Shown here piece by piece: positions 15,881 through 23,744 of a DNA stretch of 64,000 nt. The stretch is taken from assembly GCA_017164015.1 (NCBI GenBank), contig CP071065.1, positions 4,999,918 to 5,063,917 on the forward strand. Reading direction: 5' to 3'. The translations under genes were made by a program, and so were the position numbers. Under the pieces are notes generated by a model, which was not told the origin of the DNA, searched no databases, and worked only from the letters and a program-made list of their open reading frames with translations. Each line of letters opens with the position of its first letter. Position 1 is the first letter of the stretch. The DNA is from Nostoc sp. UHCC 0702 (GTDB lineage Bacteria; Cyanobacteriota; Cyanobacteriia; Cyanobacteriales; Nostocaceae).

Positions 15881-17068
15881 ATGTGGTTGTCTACTTCAGA
15901 GTTAACTGGTTTGCCAGGAATGCCGAAAACAATACAGAATGTCAGAAAAAAAGCCCATCGTGAGGGCTGGCAAAATCGAGATCGCAAGCAAGTTGGCGGC
16001 GGCAAAGAATACCATATCTCCTCTCTCCCACCAGAAACACAAGAACATCTACTAGCTACGACCGCCCAAACACCGCAGCCGCAGCCAGCAGAAGAAACAC
16101 CCGCGATCGCCTCCTTACCGCAGCCGCGAAAAAAAGGAAACAAAGAAGACAGAATAGATGCCAAACTGGACATCCTCAGACAACTAGAAACCTACTGCCA
16201 ACAACATCAACTGCAAAAAATAAAAGGCCAACACGCCTTCATCGCCGCCTACAACAGCGGACAAATAGCAGTTGATGTTGCAACCAAACAGGTGATGCCC
16301 AGCATCTCCCCCAGTTCGGTGCAAAGGTGGCTGAAAACCCTCAAAACTCAGAGCGTAGACGCTCTCGGAGGCAGATACGGCAACCGCGCGGGTGAAAGCA
16401 AAATCGAAGCCTCACCAGCATTACGCAACTTCGTTATCGGCATCCTCGCAGAATACCCCCATGCCAGTTACCGCCACATCATGAAAGCAATCTGTGGACG
16501 CTTCGAGCAAGAACTCATTCCCTCACAGCGCACCTTAGACAGGTGGATTAGCAAATGGAAGGAAGAAAACAAAGAACTTCTGACATCCATAGCCAACCCT
16601 GATAGGTGGAAATCGAAAAACATGATTTCCCTTGGTAGCTATTCAGACGGCGTAGACGCTATCAATCAGCTATGGGAAATAGATTCCACCCCAGCCGACA
16701 TCATGCTAGAGGATGGGCGACACACCTTAATAGGCTGCATTGACGTTTACAGTCGCCGAACTAAATTACTAGTAGTACCACGCTCCAAAGCCGTAGCTAT
16801 TGCTACCCTTTTGAGGCAATGCATCCTAGATTGGGGCGTACCAGAAGTAATCAAAACCGATAACGGCAAAGATTACACAGCCAGGCACTTACAACGCCTA
16901 TTCGCCAACTTAGACATTAAACATAGACTCTGCCAGCCCTTCCAACCTTGGCAGAAACCGCACATCGAGCGCTTCTTTAGAACCTTTGCCCATGACCTAG
17001 TAGAACTACTACCCGGATACATTGGGCATAACGGAATGGCACTAAGAAAAGCTCTAAGCTATGTATAA
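15881..17068 (+). CDS. Mu-type DD(35)E transposase, 3'-truncated by IS
   Basis: The prophage transposase (MuA-like), joining phage ends to target DNA. Order: Mu-type winged helix (about 1-60, MWLSTSELTGLPGMPKT...), a Pro/Gln linker, helix-turn-helix region (about 100-165), and an RNase H-fold catalytic core with D268 (LWEIDST), D327 (IKTDNG) and E363 (KPHIERFF), spacing DD(35)E. The frame follows phage sequence to about 17033 (LLPGYIGHN); the last 11 residues come from the IS inverted repeat. The C-terminal Mu domain, where MuB and ClpX contact MuA, is gone, so transposition by this copy is unlikely. GAGGAG 8 nt before ATG 15881 supports the start. Confidence 0.85.
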   Translation: MWLSTSELTGLPGMPKTIQNVRKKAHREGWQNRDRKQVGGGKEYHISSLPPETQEHLLATTAQTPQPQPAEETPAIASLPQPRKKGNKEDRIDAKLDILRQLETYCQQHQLQKIKGQHAFIAAYNSGQIAVDVATKQVMPSISPSSVQRWLKTLKTQSVDALGGRYGNRAGESKIEASPALRNFVIGILAEYPHASYRHIMKAICGRFEQELIPSQRTLDRWISKWKEENKELLTSIANPDRWKSKNMISLGSYSDGVDAINQLWEIDSTPADIMLEDGRHTLIGCIDVYSRRTKLLVVPRSKAVAIATLLRQCILDWGVPEVIKTDNGKDYTARHLQRLFANLDIKHRLCQPFQPWQKPHIERFFRTFAHDLVELLPGYIGHNGMALRKALSYV

Positions 17069-18638
17069 TAAGGGCTACAGCTTTAATACCTACTCCCGCA
17101 GTCATGGCATGAGTCAGGCGATCGCAAATGAAGAGATGATGTACGGTGTCTTCAAAAATTTTTGTCGGTAGAAAAAGCTTACTCGTCCGTGAAATACTTT
17201 TATGAGAACGAGCAAGCCAACACTATAATTACTACTGTGACACTAAGAGTACAAATCCTCAAGGACAAATTTAAGCAAAGTTTAGGCTTACCTTTTAGAG
17301 AACTGTTGCCAGAATCGATAATAAGTCAAGCAATATCTGAGCTAGGAATCAAATACAAAAAGCGGTTGTTTGACCCAATCGTAACTTTATGGGCATTTTT
17401 ATCACAGGTTTTGGATACTGATAAAACTTGCCATAATGCTGTGAGTAAGATAATTGCACATTTGGCAGAAGAAAATGTAGAACTTCCTTCAACAGATACG
17501 AGCGCATACTGCCAAGCTAGGGCAAGATTGCCAGAAGAATTGTTAGAAAAACTTTTCAATTATTCAGCACAAAAACTAGAAGATAAAGTAACCCAAGAAC
17601 ATTTATGGTGTGGTCGAAATGTAAAAGTGATAGATGGCTCGACGGTATCCATGCCTGACACTGTGGAGAATCAAAAAAAATACCCTCAGCCTAGTACCCA
17701 AAAAGAAGGTTGTGGCTTTCCAATTGCGAAAATCGGTGTAATATTCAGTTTGTTTACAGGAGCCGCAGTCGCTTTGTGCATAGACGTTTTGAACACCCAT
17801 GATATTAAGTTAGCAAGGAAATTGTACCGTTTTCTTAAACCAAATGATGTACTTTTAGGTGATAGAGCATTTTGTGCCTATGCCGACATGGTTGCTATTA
17901 AAAAAATTGATTGTGATGCTGTATTTCGTAAACACCAAGCACGCACAACAACCATGCAAAAAGGTAAAATTATTGGTGATTGCGATAAATTGGTTACTTG
18001 GGATAAACCTAAAAAATGCCCAAATGGATTAAGTAAAGATGAATTTGATGCTCTACCTCCTTCTATAACTTTACGCGAAATTCACTACTATATTGATATT
18101 CCTGGTTTTCGTACTAGTAGAATTAGCTTAATTACGACTTTATTAGATCAAGAAATCTACCCTCGCTTAAAAATAGTTCGGCTTTACTATCAACGTTGGC
18201 AGATTGAACTCGATCTAAAACATGTGAAAACTACTTTGGGTATGGATATTTTACGATGTAAAACTCCTTCAATGGTACGCAAAGAAATTTATGCTTATTT
18301 ACTTGCTTACAATTTACTGAGGAGTTTAATGTGGTCAGCTGGGACTACTTACAATACTCCTCCAAATCGTATATCGCTGCAAGGTACTCGTCATCATTTT
18401 ATTAACTTTCTTCCTAAATTAGAAGCAGCTAACTCTAAAAAACGGCTTAGACTTTACCGCACTTTGCTTAAAATTATTGTTCACAAGGTTATTCCCGATC
18501 GCCCCGCCAGAAATGAACCACGAGCTACCAAACGTCGCCCTAAAGCTTACCCCAGATTGACCCAGCCACGCCAACAATTACGTAAACAATTGCAGACCGC
18601 TTAATTGGTAAGCCTTTCCGCTTTTCTTAGTGCCATTC
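17034..18638 (+). mobile_element. IS4-family-like insertion sequence, 1605 bp
   Basis: Perfect 19-bp terminal inverted repeats GAATGGCACTAAGAAAAGC at 17034-17052 and (inverted) 18620-18638 enclose one transposase gene. No target duplication is visible: the left flank is transposase coding sequence (..GYIGHN) and the right flank is capsid coding sequence. This points to an IS-mediated adjacent deletion, or to recombination between two copies, that removed the phage genes between. Confidence 0.85.
17162..18604 (+). CDS. IS4-family transposase
   Basis: A 480-aa DDE transposase. Catalytic residues are in KVIDGSTVSMPD (D), LLGDRAFCAY (D) and the YREK-type signature YYQRWQIELDLKHVK (E), typical of IS4-family enzymes. 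An N-terminal helical domain (SQAISELGIKYKKRLFDPIVTLWAFL) precedes the core, and the C-terminus is very basic. No ATG is present: TTG 17162 or GTG 17189 must be used. It appears intact and could be active. Confidence 0.88.
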   Translation: MSVEKAYSSVKYFYENEQANTIITTVTLRVQILKDKFKQSLGLPFRELLPESIISQAISELGIKYKKRLFDPIVTLWAFLSQVLDTDKTCHNAVSKIIAHLAEENVELPSTDTSAYCQARARLPEELLEKLFNYSAQKLEDKVTQEHLWCGRNVKVIDGSTVSMPDTVENQKKYPQPSTQKEGCGFPIAKIGVIFSLFTGAAVALCIDVLNTHDIKLARKLYRFLKPNDVLLGDRAFCAYADMVAIKKIDCDAVFRKHQARTTTMQKGKIIGDCDKLVTWDKPKKCPNGLSKDEFDALPPSITLREIHYYIDIPGFRTSRISLITTLLDQEIYPRLKIVRLYYQRWQIELDLKHVKTTLGMDILRCKTPSMVRKEIYAYLLAYNLLRSLMWSAGTTYNTPPNRISLQGTRHHFINFLPKLEAANSKKRLRLYRTLLKIIVHKVIPDRPARNEPRATKRRPKAYPRLTQPRQQLRKQLQTA

Positions 18639-19214
18639 GGTGGACAAACTACTATTAACTTCCTTGGTTCTCTAAGGGCGAAAATGAGCAGTGATAAGGT
18701 TCCTACGTTGGATGATGGCTGCTATGTCTTGGCTTGTACGCCGTACCACACTGCTCAGTTGAATAAGGATATGCAGCAAAATCGTCAGTTCGTAAGTATG
18801 GCAAACACTGAAGAGTTGACGAATATGCTGTTTAAGGCGACTGGCAATAATGATATGGGGCGGGTTTCGGGGTATCGAGGTACGATTTCAGGGTTCCACA
18901 TTTTTGAAACGAATAGTTTTGGTGGTGGGGTTGCTGGGACTGCTGGGGTGCAAACGGAAACTATTGCCGGCGGGGGTAAGATTACTAGAACCGCGTTTGC
19001 TATGGGGACGGGGACGATTGGGTGGGCGACTGCTAAGCCGATGGAAATTAATGAAGACCCCAGCAATAGCTATGGGTTAAATAGAAAGTTTATTTGGACA
19101 AGCCATGAGGGGTCTGAGGCGCTGGATGTTGACCCAAATATTAATCCGCCTACAACTAGTGATCAGCAGTTGCGGGTTTATGAAGTACGAATGACTGATG
19201 TGGAGATAAGTTGA
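18630..19214 (+). CDS. Major capsid protein-like, C-terminal fragment
   Basis: The frame opens at GTG 18630 inside the IS right repeat, and phage sequence begins at 18639. The segments MSSDKVPTLDDGCYVLACTPYHTAQLNKD and GRVSGYRGTISGFHIFETNSF resemble the C-terminal part of P22/N4-type HK97-fold coat proteins. The N-terminal part is missing at the IS/deletion joint, so this is a remnant and head assembly should fail. Identity as capsid is inference from pattern and from its place before the tail genes. The stop overlaps the next start (TGATG). Confidence 0.55.
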   Translation: MPFGGQTTINFLGSLRAKMSSDKVPTLDDGCYVLACTPYHTAQLNKDMQQNRQFVSMANTEELTNMLFKATGNNDMGRVSGYRGTISGFHIFETNSFGGGVAGTAGVQTETIAGGGKITRTAFAMGTGTIGWATAKPMEINEDPSNSYGLNRKFIWTSHEGSEALDVDPNINPPTTSDQQLRVYEVRMTDVEIS

Positions 19215-19429
19215 TGAGTCAATATCCTACGGGTTTTTATCAAAAGATAGGGCTTCAGGTTTGTCCTAATTGTGGGGAGAAAAAGAGAACTAATTCGAGC
19301 GGGGTGTTTTGTCCCAGTGGTAAAAGTGATTGTCCGATGTTAGGGGGTGATGATGTTCAGCAACCAAGAGGTATTGCAAATTCTGTTTCATCTGGAATTA
19401 AACCAGCAAAAGCTCCCACTGCTGAATGA
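19214..19429 (+). CDS. Small cysteine-rich phage protein
   Basis: 71 aa starting at ATG 19214, which overlaps the previous stop as TGATG, a translational-coupling arrangement. The segment QVCPNCGEKKRTNSSGVFCPSGKSDCP carries four cysteines (C-x2-C-x13-C-x6-C) and looks like a small zinc ribbon. It lies between capsid and tail genes. Function unknown; its 3' part overlaps the next gene by 77 nt in another frame. Confidence 0.5.
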   Translation: MSQYPTGFYQKIGLQVCPNCGEKKRTNSSGVFCPSGKSDCPMLGGDDVQQPRGIANSVSSGIKPAKAPTAE

Positions 19430-19703
19430 GGCATTGGTTACTGCGATAGCCGTCTTTGAAGTGGAGGAAGACCAAACCGCCTACAAGCAGCAGGTTATGG
19501 GTTTGGTGGCTGAACTTGAACAAATTCGAGAAACAGCCAAAACAGCTAACAACGACGATGCTGGATTGATTAGAGCAGATGTACTTGAATGGTCGGAATC
19601 TAAGCCAGCAAATATTAAAAAGCACAAAGACAACCTCAGACAAAGACTTGCAAAGTTAATTAATTGGGAATGTCCTTTGTGTTCTGTTGAAAATTGTTTT
19701 TAA
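19353..19703 (+). CDS. Hypothetical phage head-tail region protein
   Basis: 116 aa from ATG 19353, preceded by a strong AGGGGG RBS (19342-19347) that lies inside the upstream cysteine-rich gene. Mostly helical and charged (MGLVAELEQIRETAKTANNDDAG), with a C-terminal CPLCSVENC motif that could bind zinc. Position between capsid and tail tube fits a head-completion or connector role, but no family is recognised. The long overlap with the preceding gene is unusual yet backed by the RBS. Confidence 0.5.
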   Translation: MFSNQEVLQILFHLELNQQKLPLLNEALVTAIAVFEVEEDQTAYKQQVMGLVAELEQIRETAKTANNDDAGLIRADVLEWSESKPANIKKHKDNLRQRLAKLINWECPLCSVENCF

Positions 19704-19727
19704 ATTGAAAAAATAAGCGAGTTTTAT

Positions 19728-20420
19728 ATGACAGCAACAAAAGCGATAATCGGACAAGGAACAAAAATTTTAGTCGCGCCTATTGGCAGAGACAGAATTT
19801 TTCCTGAAGCGACTGTTTTTAGTGTTTCTGCTGATGCGGCAGCGGCGGCAACTAGTTTATCTATTAGCTTTACTCCCGCAATAACTAGGACAATTTTTGC
19901 ATCTACTGATAAGCCTCTGTACTTAAATTTCACCCAAGAAGATGGGGTGCAGCATTTAGTAAAGGTTACGGCTAATATTGAGCCTGCAAGTAATTCCTTA
20001 ACTGTTGGTGCATTGAAAAAGGCGGTTAAGCAAAACGCAACTGCGCCTTTCCCGGTGATTTTAAGCAAACGGACATCAGCAAACCTGACTGACCAAGATG
20101 CAGAGGCAGATGTCAATGTTTTTGAAAACTCTGGTTGGAAGGACAGCATCACAACCCTTTTGGGCAACGGGCTTGAAATGAACGGATTTTACGATGCTCT
20201 AGACGCGGGTTGGAATATCTGCAACTGGGCTAGGTACAATTTCGCTGAAGTTTATTGCGAACTCCAACTGAAGCCTCCTAGCAGTGATTACACTAAAGGG
20301 CATATTTTTAAGCTATTTTCTGGGGTTAAAATTCCCCTCGAAATTCCTTCAGATAACATTATTAACGCGAATATCAGTCTGATGTCACGAGGGCCAGTTA
20401 CCATCATTGATCCAGCTTGA
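19728..20420 (+). CDS. Putative major tail (tube) protein
   Basis: 230 aa starting MTATKAIIGQGTKILVAPIG, a beta-rich protein with the 'identity-then-grid' pattern of siphophage tail tube proteins (SLSISFTPAITRTIFASTDKPLYLNF; later strands FSGVKIPLEIPSDNIINANISLMSRG near the end). It lies directly upstream of a frameshifting tail chaperone gene, the conserved order tube-chaperone-tape measure, which supports the call. Composition and strand match the other tail genes. The stop overlaps the next start. Confidence 0.6.
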   Translation: MTATKAIIGQGTKILVAPIGRDRIFPEATVFSVSADAAAAATSLSISFTPAITRTIFASTDKPLYLNFTQEDGVQHLVKVTANIEPASNSLTVGALKKAVKQNATAPFPVILSKRTSANLTDQDAEADVNVFENSGWKDSITTLLGNGLEMNGFYDALDAGWNICNWARYNFAEVYCELQLKPPSSDYTKGHIFKLFSGVKIPLEIPSDNIINANISLMSRGPVTIIDPA

Positions 20421-20983
20421 TGATTACCAATTTACCTTTTCAAGTTAGTCCGCAAATTTCAAAAATTCCTGTCGGTAATAGCCAGACGGGAATTCTTGAA
20501 TTTCAGGCTGTCGGTGGTTTGATGGTTGGGGAACAAATTGAAATTGATGAAGCAATTGCTAGTGTTCCCAGCCCATTTGTCCAGGCTTCTAAGCTGGCTG
20601 TCAAAATTCACCTTGAACAAGGTATTGATGATTTGGTCTTCTGCTTTGATGTGGTCGCCAGTTCGCAATCACCAGATCCAGAAAGAGAGCACCTTTTTGC
20701 TACGAATAGAATCCGGTACGCAGCCGAAATTGAAGCTGTCAATCGCATATCTGAGCAGGTAGCCAAGACGAAAAAAATCGCTATGGTGACAGCTATCATC
20801 CACCATCGTCTGCAACAGCCAAAATGGGATGAAGAGCAGACAAAATCGTTGTCAAGTCCATTATTCCAAGCAATTTGGAATTTTATCCAAACTGAAATGT
20901 CTGCCAATGCAAGCGAGGAAAATTCTGCCCCTACAGCCGAAGATGTGGGAAAGCCGCCAGGGGCTGTCAGCCACAGCCCCTAG
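20420..20983 (+). CDS. Tail assembly chaperone G-like, with -1 frameshift site
   Basis: 187 aa from ATG 20420 (TGATG overlap with the tube gene). It is the short product of a probable programmed frameshift locus: slippery GGGAAAG at 20947-20953 is in the lambda phase G-GGA-AAG, 6 nt before an 8-bp perfect hairpin (20960-20980). A -1 slip enters the following gene. Segments LPFQVSPQISKIPVGNSQTG and MVTAIIHHRL recur in the 23745 gene, its paralogue. Such chaperones coat the tape measure during tail assembly. Confidence 0.7.
   Translation: MITNLPFQVSPQISKIPVGNSQTGILEFQAVGGLMVGEQIEIDEAIASVPSPFVQASKLAVKIHLEQGIDDLVFCFDVVASSQSPDPEREHLFATNRIRYAAEIEAVNRISEQVAKTKKIAMVTAIIHHRLQQPKWDEEQTKSLSSPLFQAIWNFIQTEMSANASEENSAPTAEDVGKPPGAVSHSP
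20947..20980 (+). promoter_or_regulatory. Programmed -1 ribosomal frameshift signal
   Basis: Heptamer G-GGA-AAG (20947-20953, zero frame GTG GGA AAG), 6-nt spacer, then hairpin GGGGCTGT-CAGCC-ACAGCCCC (20960-20980). This is the same heptamer and phase used by lambda G/GT. The -1 frame is open from 20953 to 21591. Confidence 0.8.
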
Positions 20984-20988
20984 ATTGG

Positions 20989-21591
20989 GTGAAAGTATAT
21001 TGGGAGTTGAAAAAGCTTTGGCCTTTTGAATCTGGCTTTTCCAGTATGAATTTCGGCTTGCAGCCGATTTGGTTGGTGCTGAATGCTTTGTCGGAGGGTA
21101 GGAGGCTGGAAAAAGAGCGATTGCATCATCAGGAGATGGCAGTTGCTCAATTGACCTCAATTTATTTCAACAGCCAGAAGACTAAACCGCCCTATACCAG
21201 GGCTTCTGATTTCTATTGCTTCCCGTTAGAGGAGCAAAGCAGCATTTCGCCTGTAATTTGTAATACATTTTTATCTCTGTGTAGAGATGAGAGCTTGCCT
21301 AGCTGGGCGTTACGCTTGGCTCCGGTTGATGAATTACAGAAGGGTGCAAGTGATGGTGGCAGCACTTCTAAGCCTCGCTTGTGGATGTGTAGGGGCATTG
21401 CTCTGATTTGTCCTGTGTTGGAGGATGAGGTTCTCTCAGTAGGTTTGGCGATTGTTGATGATGATGCGCCGTCAGGAAGGGTTACGGTTTGGGATGTTGA
21501 CACAGGCGAGGCTCATGTGGTCTGGTTGCCAAAGGTTGATGATGTATTTGTACTAGAGGGGGTGTGGTCATGGGAAAATCCCCATTCTTGA
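20989..21591 (+). CDS. Tail chaperone T-like extension, expressed as frameshift fusion
   Basis: An open frame that could start at GTG 20989 but lacks a good RBS, since the preceding bases form the frameshift hairpin. It is in the -1 frame of the 20420 gene. After slippage at 20953 translation would read A-A-R-G-C-Q-P-Q-P-L-D-W and continue here, giving a fusion of about 390 residues. DWVKVYWELKKLWPF and the following helix are typical of a helical chaperone extension. Later residues (VGLAIVDDDAPSGRVTVWDVD) form an additional domain of unknown role. Analogous to lambda gpGT. Confidence 0.65.
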   Translation: MKVYWELKKLWPFESGFSSMNFGLQPIWLVLNALSEGRRLEKERLHHQEMAVAQLTSIYFNSQKTKPPYTRASDFYCFPLEEQSSISPVICNTFLSLCRDESLPSWALRLAPVDELQKGASDGGSTSKPRLWMCRGIALICPVLEDEVLSVGLAIVDDDAPSGRVTVWDVDTGEAHVVWLPKVDDVFVLEGVWSWENPHS

Positions 21592-21989
21592 GATATGTTA
21601 ACGCCACGTTGCTGGTGGTTGTTGCTGTTGAGGGTGAGTTGAGCTTTGATGAAAATGGCAACGCGCTGCCAGCTTCTCAGGTTATTGAATATAAAGCTTG
21701 TTTGAAGTCAAAGTTTAATAAAGATGACTCCAAGCTTAGGGAGCAAGCCGGAGTAGATTCGAGCAGTATTTACCTGGAGGGGTGGGTAGTTGGGCGAGTC
21801 GGCGAAGATGGTGAGGTCGTAGTTGGTACAGCGTTTTTACCCGTTTCGGTTCCGTGTGAGTTAGAAGCCGTTGTTGATAGTCAACAAGGGAGATTGCAGG
21901 TTTTGCCTACAGTTTCTTCCCCATTTGGTGTTGAGCAGAAAACTGGGCAGAAGATTATGGCTTATTTCAGCCATCGAAAGGGGGGTTAA
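21570..21989 (+). CDS. Hypothetical phage tail-region protein
   Basis: 139 aa from ATG 21570 (GTG 21564 is also in frame), overlapping the end of the preceding gene and sharing TAATG with the next. Beta-rich (NATLLVVVAVEGELSFDENGNALPASQ; IYLEGWVVGRVGEDGEVVVGTAFLPVSVPCELEAVV). The tight overlaps place it in the tail operon. It could be a head-tail completion protein; no family recognised. Confidence 0.5.
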   Translation: MGKSPFLRYVNATLLVVVAVEGELSFDENGNALPASQVIEYKACLKSKFNKDDSKLREQAGVDSSSIYLEGWVVGRVGEDGEVVVGTAFLPVSVPCELEAVVDSQQGRLQVLPTVSSPFGVEQKTGQKIMAYFSHRKGG

Positions 21990-22405
21990 TGGGTTTCAAG
22001 CGTAATCAAGCTGGAATCAACGAACTCAAGGGGCAGATTCAGGAAGCTTTCGCATTGACGATGGGAGTGCTAGACCTGGAGTTTGATGATGTGATTGAAA
22101 GCGATAATGCTTTTGCGGATAGGGGTTTTGTCAATTGGGACATCGTGGATACAGGGCGGTTCCTCAAATCAAAAACCATCGCTTCTCCCTCGCCTAATCT
22201 TGTACGCTGGGAGTGGAATCCGAAAAATCCCAAAAATTCATACCCGTATGCCGCAGCCCTTTACACAGGTTTCATGGCTTTTGGGAAACAATATATACCT
22301 GGTCGCCCCTGGACGGATCGGGCGATTGAACGGGTGAATGTGCCTGAGTGGATGGCTTTTGAGTTGTGGAAAATGGGTATTCGGGCAAGGTGGAGAAGTG
22401 ATTGA
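21989..22405 (+). CDS. HK97-gp10-like minor tail / head-tail joining protein
   Basis: 138 aa starting MGFKRNQAGINELKGQIQEAF. The pattern - short helix, then VDTGRFLKSKTIAS, WEWNPKNPKNSYPYAAALYTGFMAFG and PGRPWTDRAIE - resembles HK97 gp10-type joining proteins, which contain a similar DTG-x-L-x-x-S followed by Y-x-x-x-V/L-x-x-G and RP(W/F). The start codon overlaps the previous stop (TAATG). Its place in the tail operon fits. Confidence 0.55.
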   Translation: MGFKRNQAGINELKGQIQEAFALTMGVLDLEFDDVIESDNAFADRGFVNWDIVDTGRFLKSKTIASPSPNLVRWEWNPKNPKNSYPYAAALYTGFMAFGKQYIPGRPWTDRAIERVNVPEWMAFELWKMGIRARWRSD

Positions 22406-22522
22406 TTTTTTAATCCCCGCTGTTGCGATCGCGCAATCTTTACACTAATAGCCGTGTTTATTGGGTATGCGTAGTTAATGGGTGATGGGTAGAAATGTTT
22501 TATACAGCTTTCACTACTCAAA

Positions 22523-23131
22523 ATGGATTCACAAAGCATACTGGATCTTGCAAAACAAGGTGACCCAAGTGCGATCGCAGCACTGATAAACAGTTCTTTG
22601 AAAAGTAAAGGTATTATCGCTAAAGTTACAAAAAAAGAAGATTGTTTGCGAGTTATACTAGAATCTCAAAAAATATTGAACCAAGAGTCATTGGTTAAAA
22701 TTATTCATAAAGAACTATCGTCATTGGCTATTGAGTCTATCAATTACGCCATGATATATGCGCGTCAGTCAGAAAACAGTCCCACAGCTTGGAGTGAAAG
22801 ACTCAGCCTGAGTACCACAGAACCTTTAAACATGCCTGAGTTCAGTCCTCCAATGGACGCGGAAACATCTCAGAAGCTTAAAAAGCAAGAACGGAAAAGA
22901 CAAATGGAATTTAGCTTGGTATTCTGGGGTTTAATTTTTTTAATTGGCGGATGCGCTGTATATGTGAGTGGTTCCCCCTGGACTTGTCAACAGGCTGAAG
23001 ATGCGGTAAAAGAGGCGCAGAGAGATTTAGATGGTGCTTTCAGGAAGAATTTGGATGGTGAGCGAATATATAAGTATAGCTATATTTTAAGCAACAAGCA
23101 GGGCTTAAGAGATAGAAAATGTGGTGATTAG
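22523..23131 (+). CDS. Cyanobacterial hypothetical protein with one TM helix (cargo)
   Basis: 202 aa. The N-terminal domain (ILDLAKQGDPSAIAALINSSLKSKGIIAKVTKKEDCLRVILES) is a style I know from many Nostocales proteins of unknown function, not from phages. One membrane helix (about 131-150, FSLVFWGLIFLIGGCAVYVSG) is followed by a short C-terminal tail with two cysteines (WTCQQAEDAV ... RKCGD). It has its own spacer on both sides (118 and 192 bp) and interrupts the tail operon, so it looks like a moron or captured host gene. Function unknown. Confidence 0.6.
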   Translation: MDSQSILDLAKQGDPSAIAALINSSLKSKGIIAKVTKKEDCLRVILESQKILNQESLVKIIHKELSSLAIESINYAMIYARQSENSPTAWSERLSLSTTEPLNMPEFSPPMDAETSQKLKKQERKRQMEFSLVFWGLIFLIGGCAVYVSGSPWTCQQAEDAVKEAQRDLDGAFRKNLDGERIYKYSYILSNKQGLRDRKCGD

Positions 23132-23323
23132 GCTTGTTGACTCTTACTTTTCACCTCAAAACCCTTTTATCGCTAAAGCAGATAGGTTCATTGAAACGTT
23201 AGAAAGAATTTTGATTGCCCTGATTTCTGAAATTAGGGTATTTTTTTACCTGAAATTTTGCACCTGAACAATTGATTTTTAATCACGTAACTTAGTGTAA
23301 GTAAATCAACTTTTTCTTTTAAT

Positions 23324-23740
23324 GTGACTGCTGACGCGCTGCTTTTACGCTCAATTGTAACAAGTGCCTTAGCAGGCTTTTTAGGCACATACACTTTCAC
23401 GAATGGTCAATCAGTAGTAGCACTAGCAGTCATCGCCAATAACGGCGAAATTTACCCGCCTGAAGGCACGAAGGTAAGCGGTTTGGAGATTGTGATTTAT
23501 CACCCTTATCTTTCGCCAAAGCCACTACTACAAGGGCATAAAGTGAAAGAAACGTGGGTTATCCACCTAAAACAATGGCAGCAAGGTAAAGGTGTACAAG
23601 AAGCTCTGAGGGCTTTTTTATCCTCAAATTTAAGTGATTTTATCACTGAAGAAATAGCTGAAGTACCAGCAGATGTAAGGATGGGTATCCCTGCTGGAGC
23701 GCAAATCAAATTGTTTAAATTCGTAATTTTAGGAGCATGA
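23324..23740 (+). CDS. Putative tail terminator/completion protein
   Basis: 138 aa from GTG 23324; no clear RBS. The sequence begins with a helix (ADALLLRSIVTSALAGFLGTYTFTNGQ) and has strands VSGLEIVIYHPY and ETWVIHLKQWQQG plus the end LFKFVILGA, the alpha-beta plan of siphophage tail terminators. Five bases separate it from the second chaperone-like gene. Assigned by position and fold style only. Confidence 0.45.
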   Translation: MTADALLLRSIVTSALAGFLGTYTFTNGQSVVALAVIANNGEIYPPEGTKVSGLEIVIYHPYLSPKPLLQGHKVKETWVIHLKQWQQGKGVQEALRAFLSSNLSDFITEEIAEVPADVRMGIPAGAQIKLFKFVILGA

Positions 23741-23744
23741 ATCT

